A stretch of DNA of 64,000 bases. Source: Acidobacteriaceae bacterium. GTDB lineage: Bacteria; Acidobacteriota; Terriglobia; Terriglobales; Acidobacteriaceae. The first letter of the stretch is position 1. Every line of letters begins with the position of its first letter. Positions 6,701 through 16,152 of this stretch are shown here, piece by piece. The DNA is taken from assembly GCA_025350325.1 (NCBI GenBank), contig JANXYB010000045.1:1-64000 (forward strand), in the 5' to 3' direction. The notes beneath the pieces are model-generated. The model saw nothing but the letters and a program-made list of their open reading frames with translations, had not been told where the DNA came from and did not search any database. The position numbers and the translations under genes are program-made.

Positions 6701-8608
6701 CTATTCCTCTGCCTCGGCGGAAAGTGCCGGCTCCAACAGTCCCTCAGAAGCCGGGGCCGCGTGTTCAAGCAAATCAAGGTTCTGCGCGTCCGGTACATCC
6801 ATAAACTGCAACTGGTACAGGCGCTGATAGGTGGGCGATGTGGTTAGCAATTCTTCGTGAGAACCGATCGCGGTAATGCGGCCATCCTCAAGCACCGCGA
6901 TGCGATTAGCGCGGCGAATGGTGCCTAGGCGATGTGCGATCACCAACACCGTGCGACCCTGCATCAGGTTGGCGAGAGCCGCCTGCACCAGCGATTCGCT
7001 CTCGGCGTCAAGTGCTGAGGTAGCCTCGTCGAGAATCAGTATCGGCGAATCTTTGAGAATGGCGCGAGCGATGGCCAGGCGCTGCCGTTCGCCGCCGGAA
7101 AGACGAAATCCCTTTTCACCGATTATCGTGTCATACCCCTGCGGCATGCGCTCGATAAAGTCGTGCGCCAGCGCATTGCGCGCGGCCTGCTCGACTATGG
7201 CCTGCTTCACATCCGGTTGACCGTACGCGATGTTGTTCCGCACGGTGTCGTTGAAAAGAATGTTTTCCTGCGTGACTTGGGCGACCTGGCGGCGCAGCGA
7301 ACCAAGCGTGAGGTCGCGCAGGTCGTGGTCATCAATGAGAATACGGCCTGACGTTACATCGAAGAAACGTGGCATCAGGTTGGCCAGAGTGGATTTTCCG
7401 GCGCCGCTCGGACCGACAAGCGCCAGCACTTCACCGGCGCGTACCTCAAGGTCGACATGATGCAAAATCTGGTGTTCGCCATCCTCGGTCGAGTACGAAA
7501 AGCCAACATCTTCAAACCGGACCAAGTTGCGAAACGGCTGCAGAGAAACCGGATGAGGCCGCTCCTTGACGTCATCCTCTTCATCGAAGAAATTGAAGAT
7601 GGATGCAGATGCACCCATCGCCTGCTGGAAACTGTTGTAAAAGTATGCGAACTTGCGCACCGGATCGTAAAGCTTAAAGAGCAGGATGATAAAAGCGCCG
7701 AAGAGGCCCATGGTCATGTGACCGTGGAGAATCTCGTTGCGGCCGATGAAAAGAAACATCGCAATAGCGATTGCGCCGATCGTATCCATCAACGGAGAAC
7801 TGATGGATTGAATGCGCACGCTGCGCAGGTTGGCGCGGAACAGGCGTGTCGCGGCTTTCCTGAAGCGCAACGCCTCCCATATCTCAGTATTGAATGCCTT
7901 GACTATGCGATTGCCGGTGACGGTCTCATGAAGGATGTTTTGAATCTCGGCAAGCTTGTCTTGCCCAGTGCGCGTACGGGTACGCACTTCACTGCCGATC
8001 TTGCGTGCGGATGTGACCACCACGGGTACGAATAACACCAGCGCCCAACTGAGATACCCGCCCAGCTTGATGACCAGCGCAAGTCCCGCGACGAAGGTGA
8101 AGAACTGCTGCAGGAAATCGCCAATCACGGAACTCAGTGCGGTCTGCACCTTGTCGACATCATTGATGAGCGTCGACAGGATCGTGCCGGTTGGGTGCTT
8201 GTGAAAAAAGCTCGAAGAGCGGCGCAGAGTAGTCTCGTAAAGGTGGTTGCGCAGATCGGTGATGGTGCCGAACCCCGCATAATTTACCAGGTACGTACCC
8301 AGATAATCGCAGACGCCTTTGAAGATAGTCGAGATGACAAGCGCGAATGCCACCACATTCCAGGCATTGTGCATGTGCAGGAAATGCGGGATCAGGGCTC
8401 TTAGGTCTAGGTGCCAGGGGGTGCGCGGAAGGCCAAGGAGAATCGGCCCCTCGGGAGCATCGGGGCGCAACACCTGGTCGAAAATAGGCTGCAACAGAAG
8501 GACGCGAAAAGTATCGAGCACGCCCACCGCAGCCAGCAGCAACACGCCGGGGAGCCACTGCAATGAGTAAGGCAGCCCGTACCGCGCGAGGCGAAGAGGC
8601 TTCCTCAT
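6701..8608 (-). CDS. ABC transporter, fused permease/ATPase (MsbA-like)
   Basis: A half-transporter with an N-terminal six-helix exporter domain (about residues 15-320) and a C-terminal ATPase. The ATPase shows Walker A LVGPSGAGKST, signature LSGGERQRLAIARAIL, Walker B LILDEATSALD and switch His in VIAHRLGTIRRA. A family of this layout exports lipid A-core (MsbA), peptides or drugs. Its place beside housekeeping genes and its MsbA-like core suggest a lipid flippase, but the substrate is inferred. The ORF is open to a TTG at 8617; I prefer the ATG at 8608 (MRKPLRLARYG). It is probably the first gene of the msbA-yicC-gmk-rpoZ group. Confidence 0.88.
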   Translation of the reverse strand: MRKPLRLARYGLPYSLQWLPGVLLLAAVGVLDTFRVLLLQPIFDQVLRPDAPEGPILLGLPRTPWHLDLRALIPHFLHMHNAWNVVAFALVISTIFKGVCDYLGTYLVNYAGFGTITDLRNHLYETTLRRSSSFFHKHPTGTILSTLINDVDKVQTALSSVIGDFLQQFFTFVAGLALVIKLGGYLSWALVLFVPVVVTSARKIGSEVRTRTRTGQDKLAEIQNILHETVTGNRIVKAFNTEIWEALRFRKAATRLFRANLRSVRIQSISSPLMDTIGAIAIAMFLFIGRNEILHGHMTMGLFGAFIILLFKLYDPVRKFAYFYNSFQQAMGASASIFNFFDEEDDVKERPHPVSLQPFRNLVRFEDVGFSYSTEDGEHQILHHVDLEVRAGEVLALVGPSGAGKSTLANLMPRFFDVTSGRILIDDHDLRDLTLGSLRRQVAQVTQENILFNDTVRNNIAYGQPDVKQAIVEQAARNALAHDFIERMPQGYDTIIGEKGFRLSGGERQRLAIARAILKDSPILILDEATSALDAESESLVQAALANLMQGRTVLVIAHRLGTIRRANRIAVLEDGRITAIGSHEELLTTSPTYQRLYQLQFMDVPDAQNLDLLEHAAPASEGLLEPALSAEAEE

Positions 8609-8788
8609 GCCTGCCAATCCGCATGCCGTCTACTTAAAGGCCAAGCGCTTTTAAAATCGATTCCCACTCAGGTATTGTATCCGGCTGTGTTCGATGTTTG
8701 CGGAGACCGAGCGCGTTCCTCCGTCATATCCGCCACGCAGCAGAAGCCGAACACTTTAGGGAGATGACGACCCTCAGAAGAACATCAG

Positions 8789-10990
8789 CTAGTAGGAGTG
8801 CAAGTCCGTGATCGCCTTTAAAATGCTGCTCGGCTGCGGCAAGATCGCGTCCTCTAGCACGGGCTGGTAGGCGACGAATGTGTCCATCGATCCGATGCGG
8901 CGAACCGGCGCATCGAGGTCGTCGAAAAGCTCATCGGCGATGCGCGCGGCGATTTCGGCGCCGTAGCCCCAACTCAACATGTCTTCGTGTGCCACGATCA
9001 CGCGGCTGGTTTTGCGCACCGAGCTAGCAATCGTTTCCCAGTCGTAGGGGCTCAAGGTGCGCAGGTCGATAACCTCGACATCAATTCCGTTGTCGCGCTT
9101 GGCAATCTGCGCCGCCTGCAAGGTACGCGGCACGAGAGCGCCGTAAGTGACCACGGTGATGTGTTCACCGGCGCGCACCACTCTTGCCTTGCCAAACGGG
9201 ATTGCAAACTCCGGTCCTGGATACGGTGCACGGCCGTAGGTCTCGCGATAAAGCCGTTTATGCTCGAGAAATAGTACCGGGTCGTCGCAGCGAATGGCGG
9301 TCCGCAACAAGCCATTGGCGTCCAAAGCATTCGATGGAAACACAACCCGTAAACCCGGAATATGCGTGAAAATACTTTCGCCGGACTGCGAGTGATAAAT
9401 CGCCCCACCCGTGAGGTAGCCGCCGATGGGCACGCGAATCACGGCCGGCGCTGCCCATGCACCGTTGGAACGCCACCGCAGCAAGGAGAGTTCGTTGTGT
9501 ATCTGATGCACGGCAGGCCAGATGTAATCGAAGAACTGAATCTCCACCACGGGCTTCATTCCACGCGCTGCGTAACCCACGGCTCGACCGACGATGTTAG
9601 CCTCGGCGAGCGGCGAATTGAAGACGCGCTCTGAACCGAATTCAGCCTGCAGGCCCGAGGTGAGCTTGAATACGCCACCCTTCCCTTTAACCTCTGAGAG
9701 AGCCGCTTCGCGACTCGCGTCAGCGACGTCTTCTCCATAAACAATGACCCGTGCATCGCGGCGCATTTCGTCGTGCAGGCAAGCGTTGATGAGATCGGCC
9801 ATGGTGTGGGGAGTGCTGCCTTTAGAACTGGCCGATTTTCCAGGATTTGAACCAGCCTCTTCCGCCTGCTCCGTCGCAAAAACAGAACTGGTGGGATCGA
9901 GATCTTCTGAATAAACATGCTGCCGGATGCTCTCGATTACAGGCAATGGCGCTGCAAGCGCGCGTTCGGCAGCTTCCGCGGCTTCGCGCTCGGCCGCCTG
10001 CTCAAGCTCGTTAATCTGCTCGGTGGTCAAAATGCCTTCGCGCAACAAACGCATCTGCATTTTGGTCAGCGGATCGCGCATGGCATCGGCTTCTCGCTCC
10101 GCCGCTGAGCGATACAGCTTGTCATCGTCTGACAGTGAGTGCGAATAAACACGCACGCAATGGCCGTGAACAAACGCAGGACCCTTTCCTGCTCGGCAAT
10201 GCTCCGCCGCCGCACTGAATGCTGCCAGGCATGCCTCGGGGTCGGTGCCGTCAACCTCAGCGAAATAAAAATTGGGAAAGTTAGCGACCAGCTTGGAAAT
10301 GTTTCCGCCAGGCGTGTTCACTTCGACCGGAACACTGATTGCATAGCCGTTATCTTCAACGCAAAAGATGACGGGGAGCTTCTGATTCGATGCGGTATTG
10401 AGGGCTTCCCAGAATTCGCCTTGCGAAGTGGACCCCTCACCGAGGCAAGTGAGAACAACTTCATCGCCGTGAAATGTAACTTCCCTGAAAGCGCGATAAT
10501 CGCCCTCGACCTTTGCTGCTGCTTCAGGATGACGGGTGAAATAACGCCCTGCCTCGGCGCAGCCTATGGCATGCAGCACCTGGGTTGCCGTCGAAGAAGA
10601 TGTGCTGACGATATTTAGAGAACGGCTGCTCCAATGGGTCGGCATCTGACGTCCGCCGCTGGCAGGGTCGTCTGCCGAACCAACTGCCTGCAACAACATA
10701 TCTGTGGGAGAGACACCGAGTGCGAGGCACAACGCGCGGTCGCGATAGTAGGGGAAAAACCAGTCGTATCCGGGCCGCAGAGCAAGCGCCGCGCCGACCT
10801 GCAACGCTTCATGTCCAGCCGCTGAAATCTGAAAAAAGATCTTCTGTTGCCGCTTGAGAAGAATTTCACGATCGTCTATACGTCGCGAGAGATACATCAG
10901 CTTGTAAATGTTGATTAATTGCTCGGGGCTCAGGCCTCCTGAGGCGCTACCCAACAGCGGCGCGCGTGCGCTTGAAACCGCAAGTCCCAT
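8789..10990 (-). CDS. 2-oxoacid dehydrogenase E1 component, alpha-beta fusion
   Basis: A thiamine-diphosphate enzyme that decarboxylates a 2-oxoacid and passes the acyl group to E2. Residues about 20-340 form the alpha part, with the TPP motif [15 protein letters not shown] ... [10 protein letters not shown] and the phosphorylation-loop-like [10 protein letters not shown]. Residues about 400-733 form the beta part ([56 protein letters not shown]). In many bacteria these are separate subunits; here they form one 733-residue chain. Substrate could be pyruvate or branched-chain 2-oxoacids. No E2 or E3 gene lies nearby, so the complex is assembled from elsewhere. AGGAG nine bases upstream supports the start. 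Confidence 0.92.
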   Translation of the reverse strand: MGLAVSSARAPLLGSASGGLSPEQLINIYKLMYLSRRIDDREILLKRQQKIFFQISAAGHEALQVGAALALRPGYDWFFPYYRDRALCLALGVSPTDMLLQAVGSADDPASGGRQMPTHWSSRSLNIVSTSSSTATQVLHAIGCAEAGRYFTRHPEAAAKVEGDYRAFREVTFHGDEVVLTCLGEGSTSQGEFWEALNTASNQKLPVIFCVEDNGYAISVPVEVNTPGGNISKLVANFPNFYFAEVDGTDPEACLAAFSAAAEHCRAGKGPAFVHGHCVRVYSHSLSDDDKLYRSAAEREADAMRDPLTKMQMRLLREGILTTEQINELEQAAEREAAEAAERALAAPLPVIESIRQHVYSEDLDPTSSVFATEQAEEAGSNPGKSASSKGSTPHTMADLINACLHDEMRRDARVIVYGEDVADASREAALSEVKGKGGVFKLTSGLQAEFGSERVFNSPLAEANIVGRAVGYAARGMKPVVEIQFFDYIWPAVHQIHNELSLLRWRSNGAWAAPAVIRVPIGGYLTGGAIYHSQSGESIFTHIPGLRVVFPSNALDANGLLRTAIRCDDPVLFLEHKRLYRETYGRAPYPGPEFAIPFGKARVVRAGEHITVVTYGALVPRTLQAAQIAKRDNGIDVEVIDLRTLSPYDWETIASSVRKTSRVIVAHEDMLSWGYGAEIAARIADELFDDLDAPVRRIGSMDTFVAYQPVLEDAILPQPSSILKAITDLHSY

Positions 10991-11055
10991 TGAATTTCAC
11001 TCCTGAATCGCGCTCTAATCAGCTTTCTATTTCTACCCGACCTTGCCTGATTGTA

Positions 11056-11541
11056 TCAATCACCGGGCCTCATTCGACCGGGCGGTATCGTTCGTTGGGG
11101 AAAATTGGGTTGACTAAATTCCGGCCCTGATCCCCAGGAAAGAATCATTTTTTGCTTCACGCTTCGTGCCAGTTTTTCGATAGCCTCGACTTTTCGCAGC
11201 TCGTCACCCGTCAAGCCCTCGGTTTTGTTCTCAGCAATTTCCGCATTTAACTGACGCGCCAGCTTTAGAAGCTTTTCCGCGTCTGAGACCATCCCCTTGT
11301 GCCGATCTGCATTCAATGCCCGCAGGCGCTTTTGTTGATCGGCGTTGCCGCTGTCGTTGAATCCATCGTAGTCATCGTGTGCATTCGGTCGGATCTGGCT
11401 TAAAGGCGTTCCCTGCCCATGACAATCAATCGCCAGTGCCACGCACCCAGCCAAAAACACCAGAGTGAACAAGCTTTTAAGCTCTAGCAACCGCAAATGC
11501 CCCTTTCTTCGAAGCGCAAAATTCGCCCCTTCAGTTGCCAC
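11056..11541 (-). CDS. Small exported helical protein, paralogue 3 of 3
   Basis: No named family recognised. A hydrophobic segment (LFTLVFLAGCVALAIDCHGQ) acts as signal peptide or lipobox. It is followed by a charged helical region KLLKLARQLNAEIAENKTEG and then RKVEAIEKLARSVKQKM. This last motif is shared with the two genes upstream (ETAKLLILARDLK / IEILANDVKVKM; EGAKLLTMALSLK / EIEKLAHTVKERM). The GTG start overlaps the 3' end of the previous gene by 11 bases, so the genes are coupled. It ends in a short Pro/Arg-rich tail. The function is unknown; the shared motif suggests a coiled or helical-hairpin periplasmic protein. Confidence 0.65.
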   Translation of the reverse strand: MATEGANFALRRKGHLRLLELKSLFTLVFLAGCVALAIDCHGQGTPLSQIRPNAHDDYDGFNDSGNADQQKRLRALNADRHKGMVSDAEKLLKLARQLNAEIAENKTEGLTGDELRKVEAIEKLARSVKQKMILSWGSGPEFSQPNFPQRTIPPGRMRPGD

Positions 11542-11977
11542 CTACCGTCATCCTCATTTTAACTTTCACATCGTTGGCGAGAATCTCAATAACGGCAGCT
11601 TCCTTAACCACGACAGGCGGCAATGGCATATCGCCCGCCCTATCCATCTGCAACTTCAAATCGCGCGCGAGAATGAGCAATTTTGCAGTTTCATCGTCGA
11701 TCTGCCGTTTCCGCTCCCGATTCGCCGCATCAAGATTCATGTCCTGCGCCTTGTGCTGATTGATTTTCATCTGGCTGTTGTAGTCCGGAACGCGATCGAC
11801 ACTCAACAATTTTGTTGGTTGCGGGCTGCGCGGCGCCTGCTGGCCGCCTGCTGAGATCGCTAAGACCGTGGATAGAATCGCAACTCCGGCAATACGCACC
11901 ATCTCTTTATTGGCAACTAGCCCGGGCCACATCGAACGGCTGGCGGGCTGGCGCGGACACGTTGTGTGCATCGGCAT
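11531..11977 (-). CDS. Small exported helical protein, paralogue 2 of 3
   Basis: The mature part, from about residue 45, contains RKRQIDDETAKLLILARDLK and ends VIEILANDVKVKMRMTVGG. This is the same pattern as the flanking paralogues. The N-terminus is unusually long for a signal peptide; a hydrophobic stretch IAGVAILSTVLAISAGG follows about 27 residues. I keep the first ATG because GGAGGG stands six bases upstream, while the internal ATG at 11902 has no spaced site. The function is not known to me. Confidence 0.7.
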   Translation of the reverse strand: MPMHTTCPRQPASRSMWPGLVANKEMVRIAGVAILSTVLAISAGGQQAPRSPQPTKLLSVDRVPDYNSQMKINQHKAQDMNLDAANRERKRQIDDETAKLLILARDLKLQMDRAGDMPLPPVVVKEAAVIEILANDVKVKMRMTVGGN

Positions 11978-12060
11978 TCTTACCCTCCGAATCGGCTGCA
12001 GATCAGAGCCTGATTAACCTTGCAATAACAACTGCACCTACCGGCATTCCGAACCTGAGC

Positions 12061-12483
12061 CTAACTTGGCCCCACAGCGGATTTCATTCTTTCTTTTACC
12101 GTGTGCGCCAGCTTTTCGATTTCGTCTGCCTTACGGATGACATCCAGCGAGAGCGTATCCTTGGTGGTCTTGTCGACCTCTGCTTTGAGTGAAAGCGCCA
12201 TCGTCAGCAACTTCGCGCCTTCGTCGTTGATCTGTCTCTTCTTCTCATTTTCGGCGGTAGCAGGGGGGCGTTTTTCGATGCCGTTACCCTGCGTGTTTAG
12301 AGGTGCCTGGGCATCGACTACGGGCTTTGAAGCGGTGGTCGCGGTGGCCGGACCCGGCTGCTGGCCTCCGCTACCGACAGATGCCAAAGCTAAACTCGCC
12401 GTGGCGATGACCATCGTTGCCAAAACTCTGTTAGTTCGCGTTGTAATCGACATTCCGCTCGAAAACGTAAGTTTTGAGTTCAT
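12061..12483 (-). CDS. Small exported helical protein, paralogue 1 of 3
   Basis: First gene of the three-gene set. The signal peptide is VLATMVIATASLALASVGSG. A Pro/Gln/Thr-rich spacer follows, then KKRQINDEGAKLLTMALSLK and the C-terminal RKADEIEKLAHTVKERMKS. A strong GGAGG seven bases before the ATG and the 328-base upstream gap make this the likely promoter-proximal gene. The conserved pattern [KR]RQI[ND]-DE-AKLL...L......EKLA..VK.[KR]M is shared by paralogues 1 and 2 and partly by 3. No enzyme motif is visible. Confidence 0.7.
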   Translation of the reverse strand: MNSKLTFSSGMSITTRTNRVLATMVIATASLALASVGSGGQQPGPATATTASKPVVDAQAPLNTQGNGIEKRPPATAENEKKRQINDEGAKLLTMALSLKAEVDKTTKDTLSLDVIRKADEIEKLAHTVKERMKSAVGPS

Positions 12484-12811
12484 AGATGGACCTCCGTTTT
12501 TGGGTTGGCAGCGCCCACCGCACTTGCGGGCCCCATTTCAACTCATAAGAACGCCAATTAGAAAGACGGACAGTGAATCACAACGGTATCGGTTCGTCTG
12601 GCTTATCTTCACCAGGGGAAGTGGAAAAGAGCAGACTTACAAAACTTCGATGCCAAAAGTCTCACTAGTGTATGACGTGGTAGCGGAAGATGTGCAAAAG
12701 GTTGAATCAAGTTTGATCCCATTGCGAGTTCCATTGTGCAATACCCGCGTTGCGGGGCCGGGCCGCCAACCGACCGGCGCACACTATAGATAGTAAAAGG
12801 GAGAAGCTAAA
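12484..12811. promoter_or_regulatory. Divergent intergenic region
   Basis: This 328-base gap separates the leftward exported-protein trio from the rightward mscS-like gene, so it must hold promoters for both. I see no ORF with a ribosome-binding site and no strong repeat. The sequence cactatagatagtaaaaggg just before mscS contains the small palindrome ctatagatag and a -10-like TATAGAT, but no properly spaced -35 is evident. Confidence 0.4.
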
Positions 12812-13819
12812 ATGTTTGTATCGCCTTTGACTTCGAGGATTGGCGCATTCACCGAAGGGCGTTTCCTTGGCAAGATTTTGGACGAATGGGTAGTGGACAC
12901 CCAGGAATTCGTCCACCGTAAGTTGCCTCACCTGCTTTTGGCAGCACTTATCGCTTTCGTTCTCTACCGCTTACTTACCTTAGTCACCAGTAGAATGATC
13001 CGCATTGCCGAGCAGCATGCCAGTGCGCAGTCACGCATCGCGCAGGTCAAAACCATGTCCGGAGTAATCCGGGCTACTGGCATAACCGTCATTGCCGCAA
13101 TCGTGGTCATGCAATTCTTGTCTACTGTTGGCGTCAACCTTGCGCCGCTGCTCGCCTCCGCTGGAGTAGTGGGAGTAGCAGTCGGCCTGGCCGCTCAAAA
13201 CATAGTCCGCGACGTGCTCAACGGCATTCTCATCCTGCTCGAAGACCAATTCAACGTAGGAGAAACCGTTAAAATCGCTGGCGTTGCAGGCGTTGTAGAA
13301 GCGATGACGCTGCGCAAAACCACCCTGCGGGATGGAGACGGTACCCTCTACATCATTCCTAACTCGCAGATTACGACCGTTGCTAACCAAAGCATCGACT
13401 ACTCCGTGGCGACCGTAAATGTAAGTGTCGATTTCTCGGCGAATCCTGACCAGGTTACCGACGTTCTCAAACGCATCGCGATGGAAATCCGCAACAGCGA
13501 AGAGTTCAAAGGAGTGTTTGTTGCAGACCCACAGGTTCTGGGCGTGGACGCTGTCAAGGGATCTGAAATCATCTTTCCTGTCGTCTTCAAAACCCGCGCC
13601 ACTCAGCAATACGGCGCAGTTCGCGAATTTCGCCGCCGTGTACGCCTCGCGTTGGAAGAGAATCACATGTTGCCCGGCGATCCTGGACGCATTTATAACG
13701 TCGCATCGACGGCGACGACAACGACGCGGCCGGCGACTGAGGCTCAATCGCAGCCCCATACCGAGCGGGATCCCACGACAATCAAACCGAAAGAAGGTAA
13801 CCCCTTGACCGGGGAGTGA
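12812..13819 (+). CDS. MscS-type mechanosensitive channel
   Basis: A small-conductance mechanosensitive channel that releases solutes on osmotic downshock. After an N-terminal helix (about residues 37-60) come a second helix (IRATGITVIAAIVVMQFLST) and the pore helix region LLASAGVVGVAVGLAAQN. These are followed by the MscS beta domain (VRDVLNGILILLEDQFNVGE, IPNSQITTVANQS). A Thr-rich tail ends the 335-residue chain. The start is supported by GGGAGAAG. It converges on the DUF255 gene with only two bases between the stop codons. Confidence 0.92.
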   Translation: MFVSPLTSRIGAFTEGRFLGKILDEWVVDTQEFVHRKLPHLLLAALIAFVLYRLLTLVTSRMIRIAEQHASAQSRIAQVKTMSGVIRATGITVIAAIVVMQFLSTVGVNLAPLLASAGVVGVAVGLAAQNIVRDVLNGILILLEDQFNVGETVKIAGVAGVVEAMTLRKTTLRDGDGTLYIIPNSQITTVANQSIDYSVATVNVSVDFSANPDQVTDVLKRIAMEIRNSEEFKGVFVADPQVLGVDAVKGSEIIFPVVFKTRATQQYGAVREFRRRVRLALEENHMLPGDPGRIYNVASTATTTTRPATEAQSQPHTERDPTTIKPKEGNPLTGE

Positions 13820-13821
13820 TA

Positions 13822-16014
13822 TCAGCGCGCGATGGCGGGCGTTGCTTGCAGAGCTTGCAGCAGCGCATCGGCTTCCGTAATTGGAGGAAAGCAGGTTCGA
13901 CCGCGACACACCAGTGCCCACGCCGTCGACCCCTGCGGCGCGGGTACTTGCAGCAACGTCTCGGCCAGTGCCTCGGGAACGCTCTCGACGGTCAGCCTCT
14001 CCGGGGCAACGCAAATGACGGTCTTGTTCACTGCGAATCCTGTGAGCGCTGCGGTTTGGAGTCGATCCGCTTCGACGCCGGAACCGACAACGACCACCTG
14101 CACCGGATCGAGCATCAACCGCTCCAGAGCTAGACCGTAGCTGCCCGCGTAGAGGCCTAGATGCTCGACGACACCGGTGAAAAAGCCCAGTGTGTCCTCT
14201 GCGATTTCGCGAAATTTGGTGCGCCTGCTCAAAGCTTCAAGACGTAACAACGCAGAGGCTGCGGTGGGATTTCCGGCCGGCGTTGGTGAATCCTGCAAGG
14301 GCTTACGACGCGCACCAAGCGCGCCCAGGGGGACTGCACCAGCGACCGGGCTGGCCGTATCGTTGAATGCTCCCGCGGCATGGTCGTAGAAACGAACGAT
14401 CATGGCGTCGGCCAGTTTGACGGCGGCCACGTAATATTTCATCTCCCCGCTCGCGATCCAACCATCGATGCAGGCATGCACAGTGAACGCATAGTCATCG
14501 AGCGTGGCCGGCACTTTTTCGGCATCGGGCACATCGCTGCCCAATCCATCGCCATACGCAATCACGTGATAGAGCGACTCGCTTCCATCCCACGCATCGC
14601 TGAGCAGCCTCGTTAGAGTAAGGAATGCGAAAGAGAGTGCTGAGTCGATGCGCAGTACTTGCGCCGCCTCCAGGTACGCACTCACTGCCATGGCGTTCCA
14701 GCCGGTGTAGAAAGTGCGATCAATGAAAGGCGTTTCGCGCAGCTTCCGTGCGACGAGCATTTTGCGTGCGGCAGACTCAATCAATCGCTGCACTTCAGCG
14801 ACGGTGCGACGCTTCTCCGCTGCCACTTCCTCGATGGTGAAGTTTCGATGCAGCACGTTCTTGGCGGGATTGTGATGCATGTCTCCGAGTTCGCCGATAT
14901 CCCAATACCTCGCCGCAACATCCAATTCGTCGGAGTCGAGCACCGCGCGCGTCTCATCCAGGGTCCAGGTGAAGTAGTCGCCGTCGTCATCAAGATTGAT
15001 GTCCGCGTCTTGCGACGCATAGAACCCGCCCTGTTCGCGATCGGTCATCATTGCATCGAGCCACCCCATTATTTCGCGCGCCGTTTGGCTGAAGTCTTCG
15101 CGCGCAAAACTCAGAAATCCGTGCACGTAATTGCGTAGCAGCTCCGTGTTGTCGTACAACAATTTTTCAAAGTGCGGAACGACCCAGCGCTCGTCCACGC
15201 TATAGCGGTGAAAGCCGCCGGCAAGCTGATCGTAGACGCCACCGCGCGCCATCTTTTCAAGCGTGCGGGTGAACGCCGCGCCTGCCTTTGCATCGCCGCG
15301 GTTCATCGCGATTTGAAGGAGCAAATCGAGCGCTGCAGGATGCGGAAACTTGGGCTGGGAGCCGAAACCGCCATTGCGCGCATCAAACTGCGCCAATGTA
15401 GAAGCAGCGATCTTGTCTACCAGAGCCGTCGTTAATTCCCCACCGCGCGCCGAAAAGCTCTCATTTTGCTCGATAGCGGCCATAACGCTAGCGGCCGATT
15501 CGAGCGCCTCCTCGCGCCTTTCGTGCCAAACATTGGCCATGGTCAAAAGCACCCGGCCAAATCCAGGACGGCCATACCTGTCATCGCGCGGAAAATAAGT
15601 GCCTCCGAAATAGGGCCGACCGTCGGGGGTAAGAAAAGCTGTGAGCGGCCAACCGCCTTGCTCGCTGATGGCGGACACGGCGGCCTGGTAACGGGTGTCC
15701 ACATCGGGTCGCTCATCGCGATCCACCTTGACGGCGATGAAGTGCTCATTAATGATCCGCGCCATACCAACATCTTCGTATGACTCGCGGTCCATCACGT
15801 GACACCAGTGGCACCATACTGCGCCAATATCCAGCAAAATAGGCTTATCTTCGGCTTTCGCTCGCGTGAACGCCGCTTCTCCCCACACCTGCCAGTGGAC
15901 AGGCTGATGCCGCGCCGAGCGCAGGTATGACGACGCCGCATGTTCGAGCTGATTGGCAGAGCTTGTGTCGTCGGAGGATTCGTCTTGCATGGGCCGAGGA
16001 TACATCGCAGGCAC
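13822..16014 (-). CDS. Thioredoxin-fold DUF255 (YyaL/SSP411-like) protein
   Basis: The N-terminal thioredoxin-like domain (about residues 30-190) contains HQPVHWQVWGEAAF and the dithiol WCHWCHVMDRESYED. It is followed by an (alpha/alpha)6-type domain resembling N-acylglucosamine 2-epimerase and cellulase folds (GGFHRYSVDERWVVPHFEKL, TGWNAMAVSAYL). This 730-residue layout is the highly conserved YyaL/spermatogenesis-associated-20 family, whose biochemical role is not settled. No good ribosome-binding site was found, so the start may be the ATG at 15990 (MQDESS) instead of 16014. Confidence 0.9.
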   Translation of the reverse strand: MPAMYPRPMQDESSDDTSSANQLEHAASSYLRSARHQPVHWQVWGEAAFTRAKAEDKPILLDIGAVWCHWCHVMDRESYEDVGMARIINEHFIAVKVDRDERPDVDTRYQAAVSAISEQGGWPLTAFLTPDGRPYFGGTYFPRDDRYGRPGFGRVLLTMANVWHERREEALESAASVMAAIEQNESFSARGGELTTALVDKIAASTLAQFDARNGGFGSQPKFPHPAALDLLLQIAMNRGDAKAGAAFTRTLEKMARGGVYDQLAGGFHRYSVDERWVVPHFEKLLYDNTELLRNYVHGFLSFAREDFSQTAREIMGWLDAMMTDREQGGFYASQDADINLDDDGDYFTWTLDETRAVLDSDELDVAARYWDIGELGDMHHNPAKNVLHRNFTIEEVAAEKRRTVAEVQRLIESAARKMLVARKLRETPFIDRTFYTGWNAMAVSAYLEAAQVLRIDSALSFAFLTLTRLLSDAWDGSESLYHVIAYGDGLGSDVPDAEKVPATLDDYAFTVHACIDGWIASGEMKYYVAAVKLADAMIVRFYDHAAGAFNDTASPVAGAVPLGALGARRKPLQDSPTPAGNPTAASALLRLEALSRRTKFREIAEDTLGFFTGVVEHLGLYAGSYGLALERLMLDPVQVVVVGSGVEADRLQTAALTGFAVNKTVICVAPERLTVESVPEALAETLLQVPAPQGSTAWALVCRGRTCFPPITEADALLQALQATPAIAR

Positions 16015-16099
16015 GCGCCTAGACCAGCCCCGGCATGAGCGACCGATCGGGCAAGCGGTATTGTTTCAGGTTGTTGTTCCGCTCGACACAACATGCAAC

Positions 16100-16127
16100 G
16101 CGCCCGCCCAGCCAATAAAGCGGGCGC
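16100..16127. terminator. Hairpin after the glutathione peroxidase gene
   Basis: Inverted repeat gcgcccgc / gcgggcgc with a 12-base loop, between the stop of the peroxidase gene and the next minus-strand start. It is followed on the plus strand by tgccttttgcttt and lacks a T-run on the minus strand, so termination of the leftward transcript is uncertain. Confidence 0.4.
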
Positions 16128-16152
16128 TGCCTTTTGCTTTGAAAATTCGAAC

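Noticed and set aside
13031-14014. Minus-strand 327-residue ORF over mscS
   Set aside because: It overlaps a clear MscS gene and the DUF255 gene; no homologous motif or ribosome-binding site was seen.
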